Shown here piece by piece: positions 48,703-59,727 of a stretch of DNA of 64,000 nt (position 1 is its first letter; each line of letters starts with the position of its first letter). The DNA lies in assembly GCA_905147135.1 (NCBI GenBank), contig LR990044.1, positions 11,288,122-11,352,121 on the forward strand, given 5' to 3'. Below the pieces are notes generated by a model that did no database searches, had not been told where the DNA came from, and worked only from the letters and a program-made list of their open reading frames with translations. Source of the DNA: Blastobasis lacticolella. Taxonomy: Eukaryota; Arthropoda; Insecta; Lepidoptera; Blastobasidae. The translations under genes were made by a program, and so were the position numbers.

Positions 48703-49434
48703 GTAGTCTAGATTAACGTCAGCGCCATTCCGAGCTATACTTAGGTCTTATTGCGCCATAGTGGACACAATGCCTCCGTATACCTCCGTTTATTGGACAA
48801 CCGGCATCGGAGACATATTCCGATAGTGAATCAGGTTTGACCACTTGTTAGACTAATTTAGAATTGCTTCCGAGATCTTATTGGGCGCTAGTTCTCGTAC
48901 TGCGCAACTGTTTAATGGTAGCAGTTGGTTTAATAATTGCATGAAGTCGTTAAGTAGCATAAATTTGCATTGCTTATGGTAATCGGCTCGAATTTAAAGC
49001 TGCTTATCGACTGTTTAGGAAGGAACAAAGTAATCAACCATGTCAAACATATTGTAGGTCTGTAGGTACAAAGAACGCCTACCATAATCGTTTGTACACC
49101 ACAAGGATCACAACAGTAACACGTATAGGGTTAATTAATCCTCTATAAATAGCGCACTACATACCTATAACTCTACTGCGTGCTATAGGTAAGTACGAAC
49201 GAGCTGAGCCAATCAATACTTTATCTGTCTGACTGTTTTGTTATTGCAGTGTACCAACTTATATCAGAGGTAGGCACTGAAGCTTTAACATGAATTTTAA
49301 ATATTTCGACTACAGAATTTTCAATAATCCTATCTCATGTACAATTTAGCTTATTATTTTTTTATGGTACAAACATTTACAGAACCATAACATATTAACT
49401 AAAGCATTAAAAAAATAAGAAGTCATCCACATCG

Positions 49435-49500
49435 CTGCCCACCGGAATGGTGCCCAGAAAGCTAACTACGTTGCCTCGTTGGATAGCAAAACTTATCTTC
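49435..49500 (-). mobile_element. LINE-like protein relic
   Basis: The minus strand encodes AIQRGNVVSFLGTIPVGS, homologous by eye to LQRGIAASLLGTFPQS at 35.8 kb. Confidence 0.45.
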
Positions 49501-49659
49501 TGTCCGAGGAACGAGCCAGCTCTTCGGACACCTGTGGCGTTTATTAGCTTTTTTGCTAAATCTTTATACAATTTCAAAGCCTCAGGGCCTCACGGTCTCG
49601 CTTTTATAAGTGACTTGAAACTTACAAACTTTATAATACCATCTAAACAGTAGACAGAC

Positions 49660-49935
49660 GAGCCACCGCCACCGAGACAGCACGCGAAAGTGCGAGCTCT
49701 CTACCGACAAGTACGAATAATCCCTCATTATTATACAATACGGGTCACCCGGGCCGTAATCTCGTCTCATTGTGGGCCGGGTCGGCTGCAGCGGCTGCGC
49801 TGTGACATAAAGCGCAGGCCTTTCACCGGCGCCCGCGCAGCGAGCGGCGGAAGCTCGGGCTGTTATGTCACCGCCGCGCACTGGGCCATAGGCTGACCGT
49901 AATGTCCGCGGCACACTTACGCCGACCCACGAAAA
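49660..49935. other. GC-rich unique patch
   Basis: CpG-rich segment with the inverted pair TGACATAA (49803-49810) and TTATGTCA (49863-49870). The minus-strand open frame across it has no domain and is explained by base composition. It may be a regulatory island. Confidence 0.35.
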
Positions 49936-50011
49936 CAAGAGTTGCGTCAACGGCCACATGACAACATGTTGCGCAATCGGAGGCTTGCGCTGACGTAGCG
50001 GGGGCTCTCGT

Positions 50012-50229
50012 TTGCCCGATTGCTGTAAACTTTGGCAATGCGAACTTACGATATTCCTAAGGATTTACAAGATTTTGGAGTCGCAAAATCGGTGTCTTAA
50101 AGTTAAGAGTGACTTAGTGAATCTAGATTTCGCTTAAGGTTGGTGTTGGTGCGTTTTCTTGTTAGGAATATTTTGAACCGTTTAGGCGCCAATTTAAGCA
50201 ACGTCTAAGTTTAGAGTAATCTGGCAGTA
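50012..50229 (+). mobile_element. MITE family D, compact copy
   Basis: Starts TTGCCCGATTGCTGTAAAC. Contains 'tattcctaaggattta', 'aaaatcggtgtcttaaagttaagagtgacttagtgaat' and 'ttaaggttggtgttggtg...ttcttgttaggaatatttt', and ends 'agtaatctggcagta', an eroded terminal repeat. It lacks the internal segment of the 32.7-kb copy. Confidence 0.65.
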
Positions 50230-52145
50230 GACTTTCTACAATAGCCACCGTTCCCTGAAACACTATGCGGCCAGAGAGACAACGAAGTGTTTTCAAGACA
50301 TTTTAAATTCATTATGTTGTTGTATTGTAACCTTATATATAGTTAGTTATAATAGTTTCGTATATTGGCCAATGTGCGTAATATAAAATATCATTACCCA
50401 CATTGGCATAAAAAATGGAATGAAATGGAAGTGATTACTTACTTCTGCTTCTGGGTTTCGTGAATTGCGCAAACAGCGAAATATCGCCCAACAACAGAAT
50501 TCTTTGTCGATTTTCATTCTTTGGGTCAACAGACCGTGAATTCACCGAGTCATTCTGGTTCTTATCTACCTACCACCTACATTTAGTGGTGTCTCACTTC
50601 AAACAAGGTTACTGCGTCGTTGGGCCCAACCACGCAGCCAATATTGTGTGTAAACAAACAAATAAATTTCATGTTATTTTTGATCGTTATTGTGGAGTAG
50701 GAATGGCGCCTTTCGATCACCGCGCCTCGTATTTTAAGAATGGCGCTAAAAAGTTTAATGACTTAAACGTGTTACTTCCTCCGGTACGGAACAGTGATTG
50801 CCTTTTGTTAGAGACGCAACTCCTTCAATATTTGTGTAGTTATTAGCCAAGTAAATGGATTCAGCACGTAAATAAATATTGAACAAATGTTTGTACTTAA
50901 GTAAATTAAAATTATGTGTTTGGTTAATGCTGTAGGTTGTACCATTTAGCTTGGCATCAGCAAACGAGTATAAACACAGAATATTGCTTACTTCGTGGGC
51001 TCGGTGACCTGAAGGGACCTTGGCAGACATTAAAATATATGGCACCTACATCTCTCGAACACAGTCACAAATACAGGCAGTATACAGGTACTTCAGCAGC
51101 TATCCCTACAGCGATATAATTTAAGCTAGCGTATAAATCTTATACATTCTATTTAACCAACATTCAAAGCCAGAGAAAAACCGGCAAAGGCAGCAAAAAT
51201 AAACTGCCAAGTCACTTAGTCCTGAGATGACTTTCGTTGGTTCCTTTGTGTTCCTTTAGAGCAAAAAGTAAGGCTGGAGGGGAAGGAGGGGCGAGGGGGC
51301 GGGGGGATACGTGCGCTACACTCCAATGCGCAGGAGTGTGCATCGTCATCGGTGTCCAGCTATCTGGACCGTGAGGTGATCAGATAGAGTCGGGATAAAA
51401 GTTAAGCAGGACCATTTATTCCGAAAGTTTGGGTGCATGCAATGGTATATTTTATGTTATTGGGTGCATGGATGTTCATAACACTTTTTTAAGAAAACTG
51501 TTGCAGGGATTTAGATGAACGATAGGTATTTAGGTGTAGATTATACACAAGAACAACACGTAAATAAGTTATCATTTAAAACGCGGTTTGCCTTAAGGTA
51601 TAACTAGGCGGTTCAACATCGAATTTTTATTTTTATTTCCTACAATTAGGTACCTATACATATACGTAAGTAGATATATTGAATGACCACGTTTTGCACT
51701 AATAAAGGAAAAACACGAAAAGCCTATGTCGAGCTTGCAACAGCCAATGAAATCCAAGGTCACAAATTGGTATCCCAGCGATGTTTTTTATTAGAAACCA
51801 ATGGCCACTTTTCAAAGCGAATCCAAGCCTCGGGCGATTGCAAATTTAGTGCTCACTCGGCCGAAAAGTTTTTTGGCACAGATGAATAAGCAACGCTACG
51901 AACAGCTTGAAAACTCGATATCTTTTAGCATTTATCTAAGAGTCTATCCGGACGCGATCTTCTTGAATGAATAAACTTTAACAGATTGAATGTCTCTGTT
52001 TGATGGTTATTAGTCATTTAGTTATCGAAACAATTTTTTAGAAATTTTTCCTCCTGTCTAAATGCCTAATTGACAAGAATTGGTAATTAGGTATTCCTAC
52101 TCAGTTAACTCTGGACTTAATTGAGACTAAGCTTGTTTGTTACAA
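50230..52145. other. Non-coding gap
   Basis: Open frames near 50460-51120 carry no recognisable domain. A G-run cluster is listed separately. Confidence 0.3.
51279..51306 (+). other. Potential G-quadruplex motif
   Basis: Four runs of four to six G (51279-51282, 51288-51291, 51295-51299, 51301-51306) are separated by loops of one to five bases, which fits the standard G-quadruplex pattern. It is the only such cluster noticed in an AT-rich window. Confidence 0.7.
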
Positions 52146-52480
52146 GCGTCGGTGGCTGAGTGGTTAAGGTATCGACACGTAAGCAAGAAGTTCCGTGTTC
52201 GAATCCGACTGCGGCCATGTACCAATGACTCTTTTCAGAGTTCTGTACATGCTAACCGATGCTTACGGTGAGGGAAAACATCGTGATGAACACTGCATAT
52301 TCAGAAACTGAATGTGTAAACATAATCAAATATTGTCAGATTTCCCTGGTAGCAGATTCACGGAGATCAGATACTAGTCGTTCCACTGTAATTATCTGGC
52401 CTGCCAAATCCTGGATCATGGTCAAGGCAATCCCGGGCTCTCATACCCAAGAGTACAAACGGGGACATAAACGCTAATAT
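52146..52480 (+). mobile_element. tRNA-derived SINE family A, full length
   Basis: Box A TGGCTGAGTGG (52153-52163) and box B GTTCGAATCC (52197-52206) form a tRNA-like pol III promoter. The core is 'gggaaaacatcgtgatgaacactgcatattcag'; the 3' part is 'ctgccaaatcctggatcatggtcaaggcaatcccgggctct'. This is the best of five copies in the window (others at 23425, 28026, 47485 and 55232). Confidence 0.85.
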
Positions 52481-52631
52481 AAAATGATTATTTAAGCTTG
52501 TTTAGTAGGTGGATGCCTTTTAGCACAACCTCCGTTTCAAGTATTTCAAATAAAAGACATCAACGGGCGCACTTTTTTGTGAGGCAGAATATTTTGGTAC
52601 ACGTTTTGTTAATACCTAGGTCATCATCATC

Positions 52632-52722
52632 CTAGCGTTTGTCTCGGCTTCTGGCATGGTCCGCTTTCCGACTCATCTTTCTCCACTTTGCCCGGTCTTC
52701 GGCGTGCTCGCGTTGTAGGCCG
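52632..52722 (-). mobile_element. LINE ORF2 C-terminus
   Basis: The minus strand reads LQREHAEDRAKWRKMSRKAD, then HARSRDKR and a stop. Same family as the relic at 2340-2626. Truncated upstream. Confidence 0.75.
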
Positions 52723-52739
52723 TTGCTACACCTATAACC

Positions 52740-53204
52740 TAGTAATACGGTATACTAGTTCAAACTCATTATGTTACTAAGTACAACATTTTCGTCCCAT
52801 CACCAGATGGTTATTATAGATGTTATGAAGATTTTATCTTCATTGCTCTTAACCTGGGAAAAACTTCCAAAGTACGTCGTTCAGATGAGGTAAAAACGAG
52901 ATTAATGGTGTATTTGGCAACACGTGTAAATCAAAGAGCGAATCACTATATCAACGCTTATGTAACGCCGACGGACCTCTGCCCGGACCGGTTGCACGCC
53001 ACAACACACACAACCCAGATACCGTGGGTTCGTCCTACTTTTGCTTTCAAACACTGCTAACAAACAAACGCATTTCATTTGAACCATTCTAATTTTGGAG
53101 TAGGGTAAGGCAATCTAAAGTCTTGTGAGAGATTGTTATTTAATTCGCGTAGGTGTGGAATGATACTGTATAAAATATATTTTATATCTCCTTTTCCTTG
53201 GCTA
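52740..53204. other. Non-coding gap, nothing assigned
   Basis: No supported gene or repeat. Confidence 0.3.
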
Positions 53205-53450
53205 TGTGGTGTCCGGCAGAGTAGCATAGCACCAATTCCTTACACTCGTGGGTGTCGTATAAAGCGATTAATATCTTCGAGGCAAAAGATCTGTGAGTCT
53301 CCGTAGGCTGGAAAATGGGCAGCAGCGTTTTCCATTGTTATATTTATAAAACTACGATCTCCAACCCGCCTGCCAAGCGTGGAGATTATGGCAACAACTC
53401 CCCTTTAGTGGGAGAAGCCATAAGTCCAGCAGTGGACTGTTATGGAGTAA
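53205..53450 (+). mobile_element. LINE 3'-end-like dispersed repeat, best copy
   Basis: Runs 'gtgtccggcagagtagcatagcacc...tcgtataaagcgattaatatc...gaggcaaaagat', 'gaaaatgggcagcagcg', 'ctccaacccgcctgccaagcgtggagattatggcaacaactcc' and 'agtccagcagtggactgttatggag'. Relatives lie at 23240, 24470, 32640 and 57070. Confidence 0.65.
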
Positions 53451-54024
53451 ATAGCTGGGTACCAACCTTACCTACTTCGAATTAAATTAATTTTACAATA
53501 CCTTTTGTAGCATCAACCTATGTAGCAACCCTTGTATAAGCTTAGCAACGAATTACATGCATACAAGAGCGACAAATCGACGACGCAACCACATCCACTT
53601 CCCTATCTTACCTCGCGGTATCAAGTTAGCCTTTGCAGTTAATCAAATAAACCCGGAATCTTAGGATATCTACAATCCTGAGACCGGTGAAGGCCTGTGC
53701 AGACGAGGGGCAGCCTTCGGGGTACTTTTAGACGGTTTTAAAATAAATAATAATAATATAATAAACCGTTTATTTCAGGTATTAAGTATAACAAAGTTTA
53801 AAACAATGTTAAGAAGCCCATATTTAAATATTATATGAAGCTGCCGGAATGAGATAGCTGGAAGACTAGGCCGCCTTTTCTCTGAATTTAGGTTTTCTTT
53901 GTATTTTTGTTTAATTATTATTGTGTGAGCAATCCATACAGGGTATCCCTGTGTGATAGCCAAGTCATGACAGTTCCCAGAAAAAAAACACTTGGTAGTG
54001 TATTTTTTGGCTTGACCTTACCTT
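53451..54024. other. Non-coding gap, nothing assigned
   Basis: AT-rich; no supported gene or repeat. Confidence 0.3.
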
Positions 54025-54164
54025 AACAAATCATAAAACTAAACCTTCCTCACAAATCACTCTGTCTATTGGTGAAAACCGCAAGAAAATCCGTTCAGTA
54101 GTTTTTGAGTTTATTGCGAACAGACTGACAGATGCGGCGTGTGACTTTATTTTATAATATGTGA
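54025..54164 (-). mobile_element. Helitron, 3'-truncated, minus orientation
   Basis: On the minus strand it starts a|TCACATATTATAAAATAAAG, a proper Helitron 5' end. It then matches 30255-30350 and 41345-41465. The CTAG end is missing on the left. Confidence 0.65.
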
Positions 54165-54529
54165 TTTTTATCCTTTTAAATAGTTGTCCTACAACTTAAT
54201 CAAACAACAATACAAAAAACTGCAAAAACGATCTAGAGTAAACCATGACTTTGTCAGATCGGACCGCAGAGAGATGGGTACCCTCTTTGCATAACACTAA
54301 AACGTGCTAGGGGTAGCCATCAAATCAATCCATCCAATCCAATGGATATCAATCCGCGTTGAGCACTAAAATATAATAAAGATTAGGATAGGTATGGAAT
54401 GTACGTGGAAAAAAACAACAACATAAAAATGGTCGCCCAACAGATCGCATACCACGGGAGTCCGCACCAAGTTCTTGAGTAGTTTTTAGTCAGATTTTAG
54501 TCATATATTTGGCTGTCTGTTCAACTAGT

Positions 54530-54830
54530 CAGGGCACCAGCGGATGACCTTGATGAACCTCCCTTCTTCAATTGTTTAAGAGGTACACCTCCCAAGTGTC
54601 TAACTCATCGCGGTGCTGAAGTTCGAATAGCCTTAGTACTAAACGGCCACCCATACAGTTGCCGGAATCTGAAAGCGTTGCTTAACTTTGGTTATTGGTC
54701 AACCTCGCTTCTTCAATGGTTTAGGAGGCACACCTAACGAATGGCTAGATCACCGTATAGTCTCAAAGTACTAAATGGTCACCCATCCAGTTCAACATTG
54801 ATTAACTTTGGTTATCGGTAACGCAAGCAC
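54530..54830 (-). repeat. Two tandem 5S-rRNA-like repeats
   Basis: Two units, about 130 bp apart, share 'cctc(c/g)cttcttcaat(t/g)gtttaagaggtacacct', 'agtactaaa', GG(C/T)CACCCAT (54645-54654, 54777-54786) and TTAACTTTGGTTAT(T/C)GG (from about 54682 and 54802). The last two blocks are, in order, the reverse complements of the 5S rRNA box C region (ATGGGTGACC) and box A region (AAGTTAAGCAACG). The surrounding 5S sequence is not preserved, so these are not 5S genes. They are either a 5S-derived SINE-like element or old 5S pseudogenes duplicated in tandem. Family unknown. Confidence 0.6.
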
Positions 54831-54978
54831 CACCAAATGTGCCACTAGACCAAAGTTTTATATTAGATTTAGTCCTCAACGAACTAAAGCCCCCCGTCTG
54901 CACGCCTCGACTTCCTAGTTCAAAACTCGGCGTCTGCGCGGGCGCAGGCAGTGAGAGTGGAGCGCGTTACGTCACCGC

Positions 54979-54998
54979 GCGCACACACACACACTTTC
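54979..54998. repeat. Short CA microsatellite
   Basis: A cacacaca run in a CpG-rich stretch next to TTACGTCA, a CRE-like word (about 54967-54974). Confidence 0.5.
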
Positions 54999-55231
54999 AC
55001 TGTTAGATAATAGCTCCACCACGCCACTGGCTTACTTACACACTTACAAACACAATAGGAAGTTGGACCACTGTAACTATATACTTAGCGTAATCAGCGC
55101 TAGGGGTGTGCTATGGTAATTGCTAGTGTTGTAGTTTGTGTGTATGGTGTCTTCCGTGCCGTGTATGTTTAGTAGTATTTAGGGCGTTTCGTAAAAAAGT
55201 AGTAGTTACAAATATTTGAATGCGCATCGTT

Positions 55232-55500
55232 GAGCGTTCGTGGTCTAGTGGTTATGGGGTCTGACTCGTAAACGAAGGATCCGGATTCGAACCCCAAAGC
55301 GGCCAATGACTCTTTTCTGAGTTATGTACATAAGTAAGTTGAACCGTTAGAGCATTGGTAAGTGTTTAAAAAAACCACTAACCAATTCTCTTACGGTGAG
55401 GAAAAACATGGTGATGAAAGTATACCCATGATACAATCTAGTCAGGTTCCCCCGTTAATAGGATCACGGAGGTCAGATGGCAGTCGCTCCATTGTAAAAA
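55232..55500 (+). mobile_element. tRNA-derived SINE family A
   Basis: Box A TGGTCTAGTGG (55241-55251) and box B GATTCGAACC (55284-55293). The core 'ggaaaaacatggtgatgaaag' and the tail 'ggatcacggaggtcagatggcagtcgctccattgtaa' follow. It ends in an A-rich run, with the last part of the consensus absent. Confidence 0.8.
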
Positions 55501-55520
55501 AGAAAAAAGTACTTAGTATC

Positions 55521-57069
55521 AGTGAAACAAACTTTATTGGATCTTTCTTTACTTTGTATATAATCGGCAATGTGGCCGTTCTCCGTTCTAAGTAGATATT
55601 ACTAAAAAATTTACGTGATATTATGATGAGCTAAAATATAATTTTACAAAACGGGCCCTAGATATTCCTTTCACCGAGCCCCAGGGATAAGACGCCATTT
55701 AAATCAGAATGTAAAGCCGAAGACGCTTGTATTTCCTCTGCAACTGCAGTCTTGTCTGTACGCCGTGTAACTACTCATCAGGCGGACCGCTTCCTTGGTT
55801 GGTTTGTTTTGCACTTTTGCTGTAGATACATCATCATGAAAAACATTTTTTTTTATTTATACAAAGTAAACACGCCACCTTATGAAAAGTGGTCATAGTG
55901 TCACTGTGTGTTTCCTTCCTACTTTCCTACCCCTCCTACCTCCTACCTCCGTTTTGACGATTGAAAGAGATATTTAATGTCCTAATCAATAAAGATTTTT
56001 TGAATTTTAGCCGCCAATGAACATACCCCGCCAGCAACACCAGGGGCGCTACCAATACGTTGCCCGCTTCTAAAGTTCTCTAATATGAGTTTCGTTCAAT
56101 TAACTTTGATAATTCTTGTTCGCATAAAATACCTTTTATGCGACCGCTCTATTACTGGAGCCAAGATACCTCCACAAAAGCAAGCAAACGTAGACCCATC
56201 CTATTGATCGACAAAGGTGGGACCCCGATTTATTTTGGGTTCTAAATGCGTATTATAATTCCGCATTCATCGTACACACTTGCCCTGTACGTACCTCCAC
56301 AATGATCATTGCCTACAAACTCGGCGTGTTCCGTGCTGAGCCGCTTTGTGTTTTATCTAGTAACAGTGAGGAATATTAAGTCGTGTAGTGGCCCCGTGGC
56401 CTTGGTTCTGGCGGCGTCGTTTCGATACAAACTTAGTGTTCCGTGTCGCTATGAAGTCTTGTGAACTTACGAAATTAACGTCGACTTGTAAGCCTCGTAC
56501 TCAGAAAGACCTATGAAACCTGAAAAGCTTTCCCGGCTGCAGGTAGTCCCGGGTGTTTAGCACGTATGCGCTTAGGTTTTTTATAGCAAGTCGTGCATAA
56601 CTCTCGACTCTTCTCTATTCTATGAGAGTTCACCTCCTCCCTCCCCCGTTGTCCGGAGGGCAAACACTTCGGTTTTACACAAAAAAAAAATAGTAAAACA
56701 GAGGTCTCACAGTGCGCGTAAACGCACAGGGTTCTGACAATACTTTAGAAGCGATTGACGCGATGCGGACCAATCATAGAGCGGTATTGTACGCAGGGTT
56801 CACGAACTGAGACAACGCTCATATAACGCTAATTTGCTAAGGACCGATTTTTCTCTCTACAGATAAAATGTAACTGCCCGATAAAGTAATATACTACCAA
56901 ATTGAAACAAACTATGCAGTATTTGGTTCAGGCGTTTCTTCATTTTGAAGTACCTGATGCCACGTTTTTATTTTAGTCACATAATAGATCTGACTGATAT
57001 GTTTTATCTGAGGTTTGATCAATCGGTATTGAGTAACGTAGCATCACATATCAGAGTTTAATAGCATTA
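55521..57069. other. Non-coding gap with short repeat pieces
   Basis: Contains a repeat phrase near 56010-56070 ('ccgccagcaacaccaggggcgctaccaatacgttgcccg') and the palindromic motif listed at 56702. No gene seen. Confidence 0.35.
56702..56740 (-). repeat. Dispersed palindromic motif, copy 2
   Basis: The reverse complement reads GTCAGAACCCTGTGCGTTTACGCGCACTGTGAGACCTC, the inverted relative of 34219-34260. Agreement runs through both arms, with differences in the centre. Confidence 0.5.
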
Positions 57070-57260
57070 CGCGTGTGCCGTAGAAGGCGACTAATATCAT
57101 AGAGGCAGACCATCTATTACTTCCGTGAACCAGAAAAGTGGCAGTTGCTATCAACACTGCGATCTTCAATCCGCTTACCGAGCGTGGAGATTATGGCATC
57201 GCCCTTCACTAATGTGGAGGTGGCTCGAGTCCAGCAGTGGATTGGACTGTCTTAGGTTGT
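57070..57260 (+). mobile_element. LINE 3'-end-like dispersed repeat
   Basis: 'gtgtgccgtagaaggcgactaatatcatagaggcagacc', 'caatccgcttaccgagcgtggagattatggcatcgcc' and 'gtccagcagtggattggactgtctta' match 53205-53450 in order. Confidence 0.6.
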
Positions 57261-58317
57261 TGATGTGTGGTGGGAGCCTACTTTGTGCAGAAATCGACCA
57301 CACGTTTCCGTAAGCAAAGTAGGTATTAGGTATTAGATATTATTAGTATACTAATCCCGCACTGATGCTTAATCAAGTTTAAGTGATTACTTCCAATAAT
57401 GACTGTTATTAGTCATATCTAAGATAGCTACCAAAACACAGAAATTTTCCGTTTTTTGGAACTCTGTTTAGGTACCTAACTCGTTAAAACGAATCTTACC
57501 CAATTAATATTTATAGTCATTGCTGGAAACATAAGAAAAACCACTCATAAACATACGTCTACCACAAAATTTCGATTATCCGTGTGCTTCCTCCTACGTG
57601 CCGAGTTACCAAGCAAACGATTCGATTTTCCTCAGCCCAGAGACCCATTTAAAATTACACGCCAATTTTTTTTTGTTACAATGCTTAACAAGACTGGTCA
57701 CGAACGTAGGTAAGCAAAAAGTTTTTATATCTCCGAATCGCAACCTTGATCTTTTGTTAGAGATTTAATTACGTCGTTCCATACATGTAGGTGCAAATCA
57801 AACTGATGGTAGACAGCTGGCGGAAAACTTTAATAAATGGGCAGTGGTAAAGAGTTTAGGATCTGTCAGTTAGGGATACAACCGAGATTTTAGTTAAAAG
57901 AAACTTTCACTGTGAGTGTTCTAGCGTTTCGGTCCGGCCTGGTATTGGCCCTTAGGTTTCGACCTATGAATTGAAATTAATACTTTACACCAAACGACTG
58001 ATGAATTAAAATTAATACTTTTAGTCTCCAGCCCGAAGTTACCTACATTTTCATTGCAACAGATTATTGAATGGAGAATTTTCTTCCCAGCTGTCAGTAG
58101 AACTTGATTTACATTGCAAATCATATTTGTCAGTTCCTTGGAACTAGTGGGATAGGAAAAATCATGCAACTAGCAACTGGGATTAGTGGGTTAGTTAAAA
58201 TAGGTAAGCCTAATGACTATATCTGGCTGGATGGATACCTACACCATCCTATGTGAAAGATAACTCCGTGTATATGACGCTGTCAGTTCAGTTCTCACAA
58301 CCTGATAACTGTTTGCC
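57261..58317. other. Non-coding gap, nothing assigned
   Basis: No supported gene or repeat. Confidence 0.3.
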
Positions 58318-58429
58318 GATCCGGGTATAGTTTAGTGGTATATATACCGTTTTGCCACGTAGAGGGTTGGGTTTTTTCCCGGCCGGGAATAAATTGGTGT
58401 GATGAATTTTTTTCTATTTCTGGTCTGTA
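58318..58429 (+). mobile_element. SINE family B, left half of a split copy
   Basis: The tRNA-like head (box A TAGTTTAGTGG, 58328-58338) is followed by 'cccggccgggaataaattggtgtgatgaattttttt', as in the intact copy at 39885-40138. The sequence then stops at an inserted MITE and resumes at about 58807. Confidence 0.65.
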
Positions 58430-58574
58430 GGCCTAGCACAAGTTGCTCTCGCGCGCGATAAGCGAGAAAAAGCGCGACATAGGTATTGCTATCTCTTTCG
58501 TCTTAGTATTAAGAGAAAGAGACAAACGCGGATCGCGGCGCGAGCTTTGTCGCGGACACACTTGTGCTAGGGCC
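58430..58574. mobile_element. Short MITE (family G) inside the SINE
   Basis: 145 bp with terminal inverted repeats GGCCTAGCACAAGT and ACTTGTGCTAGGGCC. The GC-rich inner arms 'ctctcgcgcgcgataagcg' and 'cggatcgcggcgcgagc', and a central 'tctctttcgtctt/aagagaaagaga', make most of the element an imperfect hairpin. Non-coding. Confidence 0.7.
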
Positions 58575-58598
58575 TCTGAATGGTTTAGTAGATCTATG

Positions 58599-58806
58599 AT
58601 CTGTCCAGACTGACTTGTCTTATTTGGTAACAAACAGTTCCCAAAATCACGACTTACAGTATCAATCATGTTACGTACATTGTTTGTAGATGTCTTGAAT
58701 TATTTACAAAGCACATAAAATTTGAACTTCTACGAATAATGCTGCAAATTATCCATTTAAATAAATAATTTCCTTAACCAAACAAGACAAGTCAGTCTGG
58801 ACAGAT
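58599..58806 (+). mobile_element. MITE family F, copy 2 with intact TIRs
   Basis: Begins ATCTGTCCAGACTGACTTGTCTTATTTGGT and ends with its inverse with one mismatch (ACCAAACAAGACAAGTCAGTCTGGACAGAT), a near-perfect terminal inverted repeat of about 30 bp. About 208 bp. Full-length relative at 41819-42028. No open frame; superfamily uncertain. Confidence 0.85.
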
Positions 58807-58860
58807 TTTAGTATCCACAGTACAAGCTTTGCTTAGTTTGGAGCTGTGTGAATTTGTCCA
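58807..58860 (+). mobile_element. SINE family B, right half of the split copy
   Basis: 'atccacagtacaagctttgcttagtttggagctgtgtgaatttgtcca' matches the 3' body of the SINE at 39885-40138. Confidence 0.65.
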
Positions 58861-59094
58861 AGCTGAATTTTATAACGCGTTGTGGCACGTGATGATGCGT
58901 ACCGGCGTACTACCAGCTAGTCCCTTAGAGACTTAAGAGTCTGTTTTGTTCAATCAATTGTTATTATTGTGTTCCGGTTTTACACTTCAGTTCCGGATCC
59001 GGCACCAGTACAGCCATTGGGCATTACATCTCAGTCCTCACAGTGACAGCATTTGCTGTTCTGCAATTTTTGTTAATTGAAAATGAAGAGCATT

Positions 59095-59175
59095 AATAGT
59101 ACCTAGACGTTATGGGCGACAGTTACCACTTTCCATAAAGTGGGCTATGTGTTCGTTTGTCACTGCATAGAATAA
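59095..59175. mobile_element. Dispersed repeat tail
   Basis: 'ttatgggcgacagttaccactttccataaagtgggctatgtgttcgtttgtcactgcatagaataaaa' parallels 46940-46985; LINE 3'-end-like. Confidence 0.5.
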
Positions 59176-59727
59176 AACACACACATGCTCTTAGGTGCTG
59201 TAAGCTGTTGCCAATTAGGACAGTGCCTTAGAATTCGCTCACTTCGTGTAAATTAACCGTAAGCTTCTTCGAAGTGACTACACACTTGAATGAATCATAG
59301 ATATTTTGGCAAATAATATCACCGTACATGTGAAAAGGCCTTTGCCTTGCTGTAGTGCAACAAAAACTATGAGAGATTGATAATCGTAATTACTATTAAT
59401 ACTCGGTGTATATAGTTATAACCAAAAGGTGTAATATGTTGTCAGACAACAGCTACTTGTTACGAAACGGTGATGAAGATGATGGCTGTATGCAATGACA
59501 TAAAAAGTAAAGGCTTTTAATGTATCTACATGCAATTACTTTTTAGTTTTTAGCGATGATGTGATGTTTTCTAAAAATACAGTTAGATTTTATTCAACAG
59601 CGTAAAAACAAAGTAGGTAGCTGAACATGTTTACTCGAATATACTCTTAGGAATATCAGTTACCTGTACTAATTAGTCGTTTGTATTTCTCTAATCAATT
59701 TGTAGAATGTTTTTCCGCGAATAGATA

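Noticed and set aside
49582..49959. 125-codon minus-strand open frame
   Set aside because: No ATG-led domain, low-complexity composition, and it coincides with a GC-rich patch that keeps several frames open by chance.
50460..50846. 128-codon plus-strand open frame
   Set aside because: No recognisable domain, no splice or poly(A) context, and it overlaps an opposite-strand frame of similar quality.
54530..54830. Functional 5S rRNA genes
   Set aside because: Only the box C and box A segments are alignable. The 5' and 3' stems of 5S rRNA are not preserved and the two units diverge strongly.
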